64,000 nt of DNA from JAXMBX01 sp046349635 (lineage in GTDB: Bacteria; Planctomycetota; Planctomycetia; Planctomycetales; Planctomycetaceae): NCBI GenBank assembly GCA_046349635.1, contig JAXMBX010000004.1, forward strand, positions 1-64,000. Direction: 5' to 3'. The stretch's first letter is position 1; each line of letters begins with the position of its first letter. The notes beneath the pieces were generated by a model. That model had not been told where the DNA came from, made no database searches, and saw only the letters and a program-made list of their open reading frames with translations. This document shows, one piece after another, positions 37,234-46,400 of this stretch. The position numbers and the translations under genes were made by a program.

Positions 37234-38352
37234 ATGACACGGCCGCGCTTTTCGTTTGTCCCTAACCTTTTCAGGTCCTCATATGGGTTTGGGGCTGTAG
37301 TTCTTGTATCAGGCTTAATTGTAGCCTCGATCATGGGGATTCAGTCCGCTCGCAGGACCCCTAAGGCCTCGAATCAGGGACCTGTTCTGACGACCCCTTC
37401 AGCTGCGCTGAATTTCGGCGAAGTGTGGTCTCAGCCGGAATTTCGTTGGGCACTTCCGGTGACAAATCGCAGCCCGTCCGCCGTACGAATTGTGCGGCTG
37501 TCCACCTCTTGCAGTTGCACCTCGGCAGGTCAACTTCCGGTTGATCTTAAGCCGGGAGAAACAAAGAGTCTGGCTCTTAAGATCGACCTAGCGGGGGCGG
37601 GAAGCCCTACTAAGCTCAATCAGCCGGTCCCCTTTCGCGTGACTGTCCAACCGATCCTCGAGAACGGCTTCCGGCAAGCCTCGTGGCAGTTAGTGGGAAT
37701 GGTCCGGAGTCCCTGGAGGATATCCGTGAAATCATTCAACTTTGCGGAGTCCCTCGCCGGTGTTCCGAAGCCGACTATGACGGCAGCTGTCGATTGTGTC
37801 GAAGACGTCTCCGATCTGAAGGCGGAATGTGATTCACAGTTTGGGACGGCAACTCTGGAGCCGCACGCTGAAGCAAAAAACCGATACAGGCTTGCCGTGG
37901 TCCCGCGCAACGATCTTTCAGTGGGGCATCACAATACAAATGTGCGGATTCAGGCGACGAATCGAGCGGGAAAAGTGGTCGGTCAGGAGTACCTTCCTGC
38001 AGCGATTCATGTCGTGGGGGCCCTCAGATTCACTCCGGAGACCATTCATCTCGGTTCTCTCTCGGTCAACTCTCTCAGCCGCCAGGTGGTGCTGTCTCAA
38101 TTTCGGGCGGGAGGTCGCTTCAGGATCAAGTCCGTCGCGGGACCCGATTCAGGCCTCTTGACGGTCAAACTTTCACGATCTGAGGACTCCGACAAGCTGC
38201 TGGCATCTCACAACCTGGAGTTGGAGATTGCTCCCTCCCGGATCGGTGCGCACAGTTCCGCGATCCGCATCACTGCGATGGACGAAAAGAACGAAACCTC
38301 CGTGTTCGAGCTTCCGGTCACGTTTGTCTGTCTCGGGAAAACTTCCCGCTAG
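37234..38352 (+). CDS. DUF1573-domain exported protein with CxC motif
   Basis: A 372-aa protein. A membrane/signal segment at about 17-37 (YGFGAVVLVSGLIVASIMG) is followed by the DUF1573 pattern: LNFGEVWSQPEFRWALPVTN, then STSCSCTSAG (Cys at 93 and 95), then LKPGETKSLALKIDLAG. These are Ig-like beta-sandwich domains, and a second and third similar domain follow (HLGSLSVNSLSRQVVL, VFELPVTFVCLGK). DUF1573 proteins are periplasmic or surface proteins of unknown function. A related gene lies at 40304. In this cassette the CxC may interact with the thiol-redox protein at 34250; that is inference. Confidence 0.78.
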   Translation: MTRPRFSFVPNLFRSSYGFGAVVLVSGLIVASIMGIQSARRTPKASNQGPVLTTPSAALNFGEVWSQPEFRWALPVTNRSPSAVRIVRLSTSCSCTSAGQLPVDLKPGETKSLALKIDLAGAGSPTKLNQPVPFRVTVQPILENGFRQASWQLVGMVRSPWRISVKSFNFAESLAGVPKPTMTAAVDCVEDVSDLKAECDSQFGTATLEPHAEAKNRYRLAVVPRNDLSVGHHNTNVRIQATNRAGKVVGQEYLPAAIHVVGALRFTPETIHLGSLSVNSLSRQVVLSQFRAGGRFRIKSVAGPDSGLLTVKLSRSEDSDKLLASHNLELEIAPSRIGAHSSAIRITAMDEKNETSVFELPVTFVCLGKTSR

Positions 38353-38433
38353 ACTGTCGAATCCTTGATTCAGGCTGCGTCGCCTCTGTGAACAATCTCA
38401 TTGGAAAACGCTCCCTTTGGAGGATTGATCAGC

Positions 38434-39654
38434 ATGAAATCTACCTGTCAAGTCATTCATCATCTGGTCGTCGCTGTGTTGTTGGTGCCCCACTGGATGC
38501 CTGCATCGTCCGGATCTCGATTGTTCGCTAGCGGCATTCCCACGACGAGTGAGCAACTGATCCAGCGGTTTGACGAGGCCCGGAAGCCCTATCAGTCGGT
38601 GGAGATCATTGCGGAAGAGACGACGATCGAAACGACTCCGCCGGAGTTGCAAGATCCTCAGAGTCGTAACCTCACGAAGTCGAAAGATGAGAAAGGGAAA
38701 CCGTTGTCGACCGAAGCGGGGCCGGTTGTCGGAACCAGGAAATGGCTGATGCTCGTCAGTCATGGCAAAGTGAGATATGAAACCGGAGACGTTACTGGAG
38801 AAAAGGTAGATGCGACGGGGCAGATTTCGACCTTCGACGGACAAGAGTCGCGATACTTCGCACCGGGGACGCGGGAAGTCGCCGGCAAGATCATGTGCCA
38901 CGGTTTTATTTGGGACAAAAACTACGCTTCCTCCGATCAGGTCGTCCAACTGTCCCCTCTCCGGTGGCGTTTTCGCGGAATAGGTTTTTTAGGCACGGGA
39001 AACTACGATCCCCGACTGCTGGTGCTGCAGAAGGATCAGGGTGTTTTCGACGGGGAGACTTGCCTGATTGCCGAATACGAATGTGCTTCCATTGGGACGT
39101 ATACATTCTGGTTCGCACCGAGACTGGATTATGCCATCGTCCGGATGACGTTCTACGTTTCGGGGGATCAGCGATCTCAAATGGATTGTCATTATGCTCA
39201 GACTGAGTCCGGGCTGTGGCTGCCCGCCAGTTGGACTAATATTTCATTGAGTGGAGGTAAGATCCGTCGGACGATCGAGACCAAGGTCGTCAAAAGCATC
39301 GTCAACCCCAAGTTGGACGACAACTTGTTCCGGGTGGAGTTTCCGGTGGGATGCGTGGTCAGCGACCAGAGGCCTGGTCAACCCAGGGGTCGAACGGGAA
39401 CCTATGACTACATTGTGAAGGCGAACGGAGAGAAACGCCGTATCCTGTGGAAAGAGCGGAACGCCACGTATTCAGAGTTGCTGAATACCAAGAGTGGGGA
39501 GGCGGGGCCCACTGCCGCGGATTACCGTCCCCCTCAGCTGTCCTGGGTCAGCATTCTCATGATCAGCGTGAATGCGCTGGCGGGAATCGCACTCGCGGCC
39601 TATCTCTGTCGACGGTTTTTCGGTGCGCCCACGCCCGCGAAGCCTGAGGAATGA
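38434..39654 (+). CDS. Secreted protein with C-terminal membrane anchor, possibly LolA-like
   Basis: A 406-aa protein from the ATG at 38434 with GGAGG about 10 bases upstream. It has a signal peptide (about 1-25) and a long beta-rich body with patterns of a LolA-like half-barrel: TRKWLMLVSHGKVRYE, TFDGQESRYFAPG, GTYTFWFAPRLDYAIVR, DDNLFRVEFPVG. A single C-terminal membrane helix (about 372-395, SWVSILMISVNALAGIALAAYL) with a basic end follows. Its stop overlaps the open frame of the next gene, and it sits between the first DUF1573 gene and the Cys-rich gene. The LolA resemblance is only by pattern; it was not tested by alignment. Confidence 0.6.
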   Translation: MKSTCQVIHHLVVAVLLVPHWMPASSGSRLFASGIPTTSEQLIQRFDEARKPYQSVEIIAEETTIETTPPELQDPQSRNLTKSKDEKGKPLSTEAGPVVGTRKWLMLVSHGKVRYETGDVTGEKVDATGQISTFDGQESRYFAPGTREVAGKIMCHGFIWDKNYASSDQVVQLSPLRWRFRGIGFLGTGNYDPRLLVLQKDQGVFDGETCLIAEYECASIGTYTFWFAPRLDYAIVRMTFYVSGDQRSQMDCHYAQTESGLWLPASWTNISLSGGKIRRTIETKVVKSIVNPKLDDNLFRVEFPVGCVVSDQRPGQPRGRTGTYDYIVKANGEKRRILWKERNATYSELLNTKSGEAGPTAADYRPPQLSWVSILMISVNALAGIALAAYLCRRFFGAPTPAKPEE

Positions 39655-39716
39655 GTCGTCTATTGCGCTCCATTTCGGTTGTTACGGTTCACAGTTGGAA
39701 AACAAAAGGAGGAACC

Positions 39717-40217
39717 ATGAAACAGTTTGCAAGTAGTGTCGGCAAGGAAAAACGAAGTCGCGGATTTCATCGTTTGCTCTGTGGGTTCGCATTTGTCTTC
39801 CTCGCTTTGATCAATGTCGTTGCCTTCGGCGCCTGCGATGGCAGCGTCTGTGTGGAATACCTGGCGTATTATAAAACCAGTGCAATGGCAGTGTGGGATA
39901 CCGGCATGCACATTGACTTTGAGACGTGCAATTCAAACAACATGCCTACAAGCACTAACGGACTGGGGGGGACTTGCACCGAACACACGACACTCACCGT
40001 AAAGCGACTGGAGAACTGCGGCTCGTGCTCGAATCAGGAGTGTAATGGGCCGCCTTATTCCACGTGGAAGCGGGCGGGATTTTGTACTCAATGTGCGGGA
40101 CCAGAGTACACAATCGCAAGGTCCTTTTGCGCGGATGGAGATGGCTGCGGCGAGACAGCCCCTGACTCGTGGAATGAAGGATCGGACGATGGCACAGACA
40201 CGCATCCCTGCGATTAG
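39717..40217 (+). CDS. Small secreted cysteine-rich protein (12 Cys)
   Basis: A 166-aa protein from the ATG at 39717, set by the best ribosome-binding site of the region (AAAGGAGGAACC). After a basic stretch and signal helix (about 15-40, LLCGFAFVFLALINVVAFG) the mature part of about 125 residues has 12 Cys, many paired (CDGSVC, CGSCSNQEC, CTQC, CADGDGC), and an acidic Asp/Ser-rich tail ending HPCD. The even number suggests six disulfides. No known Cys-rich family was recognised. Its place beside a MauE-thioredoxin fusion and DUF1573 proteins suggests it could be a substrate of the redox proteins. The stop codon lies in a perfect hairpin. Confidence 0.68.
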   Translation: MKQFASSVGKEKRSRGFHRLLCGFAFVFLALINVVAFGACDGSVCVEYLAYYKTSAMAVWDTGMHIDFETCNSNNMPTSTNGLGGTCTEHTTLTVKRLENCGSCSNQECNGPPYSTWKRAGFCTQCAGPEYTIARSFCADGDGCGETAPDSWNEGSDDGTDTHPCD

Positions 40218-40227
40218 GGATGCGTGT
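40198..40227 (+). terminator. Perfect 12-bp hairpin over the stop codon of the Cys-rich gene
   Basis: ACACGCATCCCT (40198-40209) pairs fully with AGGGATGCGTGT (40216-40227) around a 6-base loop; the TAG stop (40215-40217) begins in the loop and ends in the stem. No U-tract follows. It may attenuate read-through to the gene at 40304 or protect the strongly translated upstream mRNA. Confidence 0.6.
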
Positions 40228-40303
40228 TGCTGAAATGCGATCCCCATTTACGGTTGAAGTCTCGTATTTCATGTTCATCAGGGCTTAACTTGAAGATCAT
40301 ACC

Positions 40304-41377
40304 GTGACATTCGATCGACCCGGTGGTCTGTGGGGAGTAGGCGTACTGATTCTGATCTCTGCCCTCGGTCTGGGTTTTCGTCGCCAGATTGTCCAGACCG
40401 GAAGCGGTAAACACGTACTGGACGTTCCAAAGGAATCACTCGATCTGCGGACCTTGTGGATCGGGCAGGATCACCATTGGGAACTGCCACTCAGGAATAT
40501 GACCGGGAAAGTCCTGGTGATCGAAAAGCTCTCCGCTCCTCACACGCGGGTCTTAATGCCGCTTCCGATTCAGATCCCGCCGAGAGCTTCCTGCTCACTG
40601 GCCCTTGCGACGGATATTCGGACGCTGTGTCAGGGGACACAGGGGCGCTCCCTGATCCCCTTTAATATTCCCATAAGGACGACGGTCGCCGGCAGGAAAA
40701 AATCCATTGATTGGGAAGGACGGGGAATCGCACGAATTCCCTGGACTGCTTCACCTGCCGCCCTTGAGATTCGGGATGTTCTCGCTGGCAGCGTCCCGCC
40801 ACCTCTCTCTCTGGAAATTGCAGGCGCACCGGAAGTCTCCATGTTCAGGGTCGGATGTGATTTCAATCTTGTCGCGGACCTTGCCCTGACTCCCTTATCT
40901 TCAAAACCCTGCAAGCAACGCTTGACGGTGAAGCTTCGACCGCAGGAAAAACCGGGACAGTACGTTTCTAAAATAATTGTGAAAGCGATGGACAATGAAG
41001 GAGCGTTGATTCCTGACGGTGAAATCCCGTTTCTGATGACCGTCGTCGGCCCGGTCAAGGCGACTCCCGAATCGCTCAACCTGGGATCCGTTCGGTCCTC
41101 TGCTCCCGAGACGACGACCGTGGTTCTGGAATCCCGGTTGAGCGAATCATTTCGAGTGGTGTCCGTATGGTCTTCGGATGACGTGTTGGCCGTCAGTGCG
41201 GTCTCGGAGCGGTTTACACCGAAAGAAGGCAAACGCCAGAATATCCCGTTGGAGATCATTCCCCGGCGAACGGGCGCTCAAAACGGAAAAATCGCAATTT
41301 CCGTCAAGTTCGAGCAGGGTTCATCCACAACATTCGAGCTTCCCGTGACATACTTGGGAACAACTCCTTTGAAATGA
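40304..41377 (+). CDS. DUF1573-like exported protein without the CxC motif
   Basis: A 357-aa protein from a GTG at 40304. It has an N-terminal hydrophobic segment (about 8-24, GLWGVGVLILISALGLGF) and three beta-sandwich domains in the same order as the 37234 product: LDLRTLWIGQDHHWELPLRN, ESLNLGSVRSSAPETTTVVL and TTFELPVTYLG. The place where the paralogue has SCSC reads APHTRVLMP, so the cysteines are gone. It is probably a diverged duplicate of the 37234 gene. It is the last gene of the cassette, with a GC-rich hairpin right after the stop. Confidence 0.68.
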   Translation: MTFDRPGGLWGVGVLILISALGLGFRRQIVQTGSGKHVLDVPKESLDLRTLWIGQDHHWELPLRNMTGKVLVIEKLSAPHTRVLMPLPIQIPPRASCSLALATDIRTLCQGTQGRSLIPFNIPIRTTVAGRKKSIDWEGRGIARIPWTASPAALEIRDVLAGSVPPPLSLEIAGAPEVSMFRVGCDFNLVADLALTPLSSKPCKQRLTVKLRPQEKPGQYVSKIIVKAMDNEGALIPDGEIPFLMTVVGPVKATPESLNLGSVRSSAPETTTVVLESRLSESFRVVSVWSSDDVLAVSAVSERFTPKEGKRQNIPLEIIPRRTGAQNGKIAISVKFEQGSSTTFELPVTYLGTTPLK

Positions 41378-41412
41378 GGGGCCGGGTCTGCCATTTTCGA
41401 TTTTGCGGCCCC
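41378..41412 (+). terminator. GC-rich hairpin after the cassette
   Basis: GGGGCCG (41378-41384) pairs with CGGCCCC (41406-41412) directly after the stop of the 40304 gene. There is no downstream U-run, so termination is only possible, not shown. The rest of the gap up to 41588 holds no recognised feature. Confidence 0.35.
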
Positions 41413-41588
41413 AGACGTTCGTCGCAGTCCTGAGACAAGTCAGATCGCAGCTGTGCAAGATCTGATTGGATTCACAATAAGTTTCCCGGAAGGTACGAGT
41501 CCCCCTCCCATTGCCACCTCTCTTGTCGGGCGGATAAGCTGGGAGCGATGATTATTCCTCTTCCTTCTACGGAAACGATGTTCCCACG

Positions 41589-42662
41589 ATGAGTCAGGTT
41601 CCTGCTCCACGACTTGAGGTCACTGCTTCCCCGCGATTTACCCAATGGCTGGCCGATGAACGGATCAGCCTCGGATTCACGACCTATCAGGCGGGAAAGC
41701 TGTTTCTCGTCAGTCGTAAACCGGACGGAGGGTTTCTGGCGTTCGAGCGGAGTTTCAACCGGAGCATGGGATTGTGTGCCCATGGGAACTCGCTGTTTCT
41801 GGGGACGGCGTTCCAGGTGTGGAAATTCGAGAATTTCGCTCCGCCTGGTCAGCTATTCCAGGGGCACGACCGCTTTTACGTCCCGCAGGTCGCCTGGACA
41901 ACCGGCGATATCGACATCCACGACATTGCGGTGGAAGAAGACGGTCGCATTGTGTTCGTCAATACGCAATTCGGCTGCCTTGCCACGGTAAGCGCGGAGT
42001 TTAGTTTCGTGCCGGTGTGGCAACCTCCGTTTCAGAGCAAATTGGCGGGGGAAGATCGATGTCACCTGAATGGACTGGCGCTCGAAAAGGGGCGGGCCAA
42101 GTACGTCACCTATTGCGGAGCGACCGATGTGACGGATGGGTGGCGTGATCGTCGCGATTCCGGTGGCGAGATCATGGACGTGACCACGAATGAAGTGGTG
42201 CTGCGGGGACTCTCGATGCCGCATTCACCCCGGGTCTATCGCGACCAGTTATGGGTGTTAAACTCGGGGACGGGTGAATTCGGTCGCATCGATCGGGATC
42301 GGGGAAAATTTGAACCGCTCGCGTTTTGTCCCGGTTATCTGCGGGGACTTTGTTTCTCGGGGGACTATGCGATTGTGGGGGTCTCGAAGCCGCGCAATCG
42401 GACGTTCGCTGGGCTGCAACTGGATGAGAACCTGGCGTCGCGAAATGCGGATGCCCGATGTGGTCTGTACGTGATTGATCTGAATAATGGAGACGTAGTC
42501 CATTGGCTTCGGCTGGAAGGAGTCATTGCAGAGTTGTACGACGTGGCCGTACTTCCGGAGACTCTCAACCCCACGGTGCTGGGGCTGATGACCGACGAAA
42601 TCAAGCACATCATCCGCCCCGGTGATGCCTCCGGAATTTGGACCGGAGTGCCGAAGAGGTAG
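41589..42662 (+). CDS. TIGR03032-family protein
   Basis: A 357-aa protein that matches, by memory of the family, the TIGR03032 group of uncharacterised proteins. Seen are WLADERISLGFTTYQAGKLFLV at the start, the repeated beta-propeller-like strands GLCAHGNSLFLGTAFQVWKFE, DIDIHDIAVEEDGRIVFVNT, HLNGLALEKGRAKYVTYCGATD, SGGEIMDV, GLSMPHSPRVYRDQLWVLNSG and YLRGLCFSGDYAIVGVSKPR. It has no signal peptide and is probably cytoplasmic. The next gene follows after 10 bp and is probably translated with it. The biochemical role is not established. Confidence 0.75.
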   Translation: MSQVPAPRLEVTASPRFTQWLADERISLGFTTYQAGKLFLVSRKPDGGFLAFERSFNRSMGLCAHGNSLFLGTAFQVWKFENFAPPGQLFQGHDRFYVPQVAWTTGDIDIHDIAVEEDGRIVFVNTQFGCLATVSAEFSFVPVWQPPFQSKLAGEDRCHLNGLALEKGRAKYVTYCGATDVTDGWRDRRDSGGEIMDVTTNEVVLRGLSMPHSPRVYRDQLWVLNSGTGEFGRIDRDRGKFEPLAFCPGYLRGLCFSGDYAIVGVSKPRNRTFAGLQLDENLASRNADARCGLYVIDLNNGDVVHWLRLEGVIAELYDVAVLPETLNPTVLGLMTDEIKHIIRPGDASGIWTGVPKR

Positions 42663-42672
42663 GATACCCCCG

Positions 42673-43233
42673 ATGAGCAGCGATAACCCCCTGAAATATG
42701 AACTGCATGCTGTTTGGCCGGAGGCGGATTCGGCGACTCAGACGGATGTGATTCGCTTCTGGGAGAATGAAGGGGCGATTGACTCTCCGCAGGAACGCCG
42801 GGCTCGGGCAAAGGAACTCCTGGTCGTGGCACGGGGAGTGCGTAACCAGATTGTGGCGGTCTCCACTGCGGCTCCTCGTTTCGTGAAGCAACTCGGGTTC
42901 GAGTGCTTCCACTACCGGACGTTCACCGGCACGAAAAATCGAGGTGCCGGCCTGCGGGGCTCTGATGTGTTAACGACATTGTACCGGGATAGCTACCGGC
43001 ACCTGAATTCCCGGTTCCTGCAGGGGCATGATCCACAGGTGCTAGGACTGTACTTCGAGATCGAAAACCCTGCGCTGGCACGCTACCTCAATCGCCTGGT
43101 CTGGAGCGAATATGGGGTTGATGTGATCTATCTAGGGATCAGCGAACGGGGCCTCCATCAGCGGGTGAGCTATTTCGAAAACAGCCGGATTCCCGGTTCT
43201 GGTCCGACCCGCATGCTTCCGCCGGCCCGCTGA
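42673..43233 (+). CDS. Unknown protein paired with the TIGR03032 gene, possibly GNAT-like
   Basis: A 186-aa protein from the ATG at 42673 (AGGAT upstream); the frame extends back into the preceding gene. It contains ARAKELLVVARGVRNQIVAVST, FECFHYRTFTG, GSDVLTTLYRDSYRHLNSRF and YFEIENPALARYLNRLVW. The order of strands and helices could fit an acetyltransferase (GNAT) fold, but the acetyl-CoA loop is not clear, so this is a guess. It has no signal peptide. The 10-bp spacing to the TIGR03032 gene suggests a joint role. Confidence 0.5.
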   Translation: MSSDNPLKYELHAVWPEADSATQTDVIRFWENEGAIDSPQERRARAKELLVVARGVRNQIVAVSTAAPRFVKQLGFECFHYRTFTGTKNRGAGLRGSDVLTTLYRDSYRHLNSRFLQGHDPQVLGLYFEIENPALARYLNRLVWSEYGVDVIYLGISERGLHQRVSYFENSRIPGSGPTRMLPPAR

Positions 43234-43479
43234 CCGAAATTGGGCGGAAAGGTGTAAACAGCCTCGTTTCTGCATTAAGAGCGGGAATTGAATTTCCCTA
43301 ATCGGCGGGCGTCCTACGCGGGACGTCCTACGCGCCAATGCGAGATTCCTAAGAATCTCATAATTCTGACACTTTCGGATCATATCTCTTTGTAATATTC
43401 GCTCGACCCGTGTAATTTTTTAGGAACATTTTCGAAGCAAGCCTTTCTTTCTCTCTTCCTCTTTCCGGATCGGGCCCCC

Positions 43480-46400
43480 ATGCTCTTGCGCAACTGGCTT
43501 GACGGCTTTCTGTCTCGTTTCTCTCGCGTCTCTCTGCGACGTGCCCATCGGGGATCAAGCCGAGGATTGAAAAGCCGTAGATCTGTTCTTCGTTCCGCAG
43601 AGGCACTGGAAGTTCGGACCCTTCTCTCTGCCAGCACCGCGACATTTAAACTGCAGACAGGTCCCGCCAACCCACTCAGTGGGCAGGATGTCGGAACCGG
43701 CTTTACCCTCGCGATCGGCGATATTACGGGGGATGGGCTGGCCGACGTGATCGCTGGCAACAAAGATGGCGTCTTCCTCTATTACAAGAACACCGGGACC
43801 GCGACGAATCCTGCGTACTCTCTCCAGGCTGGAGGCGCCAATCCGCTCAACGGACAGGATGTGGGAGATTACTCGGCTCCCGCTCTGGGAGATCTGAACG
43901 GAGACGGGCTCCTCGATCTGATCGTGGGGAACCAGGATGGAACTTTCAGCTATTTCAAAAATACCGGCACCGCCACGAATCCCGCGTTCACGTTCCAAGT
44001 CGGGAGTGCCAATCCCCTCGACGGGCAGGATATCGGGGATTTTTCCACTCCTACGCTGGGGGATCTCAATGGGGATGGACGGCTGGACCTGATCGCCGGG
44101 AAACAAGATGGGATGTTCAGCTGCTATCTGAACACGGGAACCCTCACGGTTCCCGCCTTCACCTTGCAGACCGGGACCGCCAACCCTCTCGATGGAGAAG
44201 ACCTTGGAAACGTTTCCTGCCCCACGCTGGGGGATCTCAACGGGGATGGACGCTTGGATCTGATTGCGGGGAACTTCGACGGATCGTTCAGTTATTATCA
44301 GAATATAGGGTCGGCGACCACGCCTGCATTCACCAGACTGACCGGGGCCGCCAATCCTCTCAACGGGCAGAATGTAGGATATCTCTCCGCTCCCGCGCTG
44401 GGGGATCTCAATGGGGACGGACGCCTGGACCTGCTGGCCCAGAATTTTGACGGCAAGTTTACCTACTACCTGAACGTCGGTCCGTATCGGCCGACAATGG
44501 CACGCCAGTTCGGGAGTGCCAATCCTCTCAACACCGCGGATGTGGGATTCAATACGAAACCCACCATCGGAGATCTCACCGGGGATGGGCTGCCGGATCT
44601 GATCGTGGGGAGCTACGACGGTACCTTCTTCTATTACAAGAATACCGGCACGGTCGGGAACCCGGCTTACACCCTCCAGACCGGCGCCTCGAATCCACTC
44701 AACGGGCAGAGCTTTGGCCCCCGATCATCCCCGGCGCTGGGAGATCTGAACGGAGATGGACTCCTTGATTTGATCGTCGGGATTGCAGGAGGAACCGTCC
44801 GCTACTTCCAGAACACCGGAACGGCGACCAACCCCGCCTTCACCATGATCACCGGGTTCGGCGATCCGCTGGACGGACAATCGACTCCCAGCAGCGCGTG
44901 TTCCCCCGCGTTGGGAGACCTGAACGGGGACGGTCTGCTTGACCTGGTCCTGGGAACACAACCGGGAGGCTTCGTCTATTACCAGAACACCGGAACCTCG
45001 ACCGCTCCCGTGCTATCGCTGCAATCTCCGGCCACCAATCCGCTGAACGGCAAAGACGTCGGAAAATACGCCTCACCGACCCTTGGCGATCTGAACGGCG
45101 ACGGCCTCATGGATCTCATCTCGGGGAATAAGCTGGGAGAATTCATCTATTACCAGAACACCGGTACCGCCACGACTCCGGCCTTTACAGAACAACGGGA
45201 TACTTGGAATCCGCTCAATGGTCAGGTGTTGGGGATTGCAGGTAATCTCTATTCCGCAGCCGCGCTGGGGGATCTGGATGGAGACGGGGCGCTCGACCTG
45301 ATCGCCGGGAATGTCTACGGCAACTTTTTCTATTACAAGAATGCTCCAGCGCCGATCGTTCCGCGCCTTGTACCCAAGACCGGAAGCGACAATCCTCTCA
45401 ATGGGCAGGATGTGGGGAATGCAGCCACTCCTACATCGGGAGATCTGAATGGGGATGGACTTCCGGATCTTATCGTGGGAAATGACGTAGGAACGTTCAG
45501 GTATTACCAGAATACAGGGACTGCGAATGTTCCTGCGTTCACGCTCCAGACCGGGGCCGCCAATCCGCTCGATGGGCAGAGCGTGGGTGCTTACTCAACA
45601 CCCGCTTTAGGGGATCTCAACGGCGATGGACTCCGCGATCTCGTCGTGGGCAAGGTTAATGGTACTTTCAGCTACTACACAAACACGGGGAGTACCACGA
45701 CTCCTGCGTTCACGCTTCAGAGCGGTGGGGCAGATCCGCTGAATGGGCAAGACGTCGGGAGTTGTTCGGCCCCGACCCTCGGAGATCTTAACGGAGACGG
45801 GCTCCTTGATCTGATCGTGGGGAACGCTTTCGGGACTTTCAGTTACTACAAAAACACAGGCTCTGCCACGACCCCCAACTTCACGCTTCAGGGGCCCGCG
45901 ACTGATCCTCTCGACGGGCTGAATGCGGGTTCTTACGCCAAGCCCAGCCTGAAGGATCTGGACGGGGACGGCCTCATCGATCTTGCCGTGGGGAACTCTA
46001 TAGGAACCTTCCGCTACTACAAGAACACGGGGACGCGGACGATTCCTATCTTCACGCTCCAAGGCACCGCGAACCCGCTGAATGGGCAGAATTTCGGTTT
46101 CTACTCTGCACCCAGCGTGGGTGATCTGGATGGAGATGGACACGCGGACTTGATTGTCGGGAATAGTGACGGGCAATTTTACTACTATCGCTCTCAGCCG
46201 CAAAATGCCCCGGTCATCAATCCGGCCACCCATCCCCAGTTCAATCTCACGGAGGATATGTCCAGCGCCTCCAACACGGGGATGAGTGTCTCCCTTCTGA
46301 TTGCCTCGTTCGGTTCGGAATGGTACGACATCGATCCTGCCCCCCTGCAGGGAATCGCGGTCATTGGCACGGACAATACGCTGGGGAACTGGCAATATTC

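Noticed and set aside
43310..43334. Direct repeat CGTCCTACGCG twice with a GGACGTCC palindrome
   Set aside because: Only two 11-bp copies with no nearby recombinase or regulator; may be chance in GC-rich DNA.
43600..46200. Regular DNA repeats suggesting a CRISPR array or satellite
   Set aside because: Period is about 171 bp (57 codons), in frame, with protein-level conservation of propeller blades; no short palindromic repeats with unique spacers.
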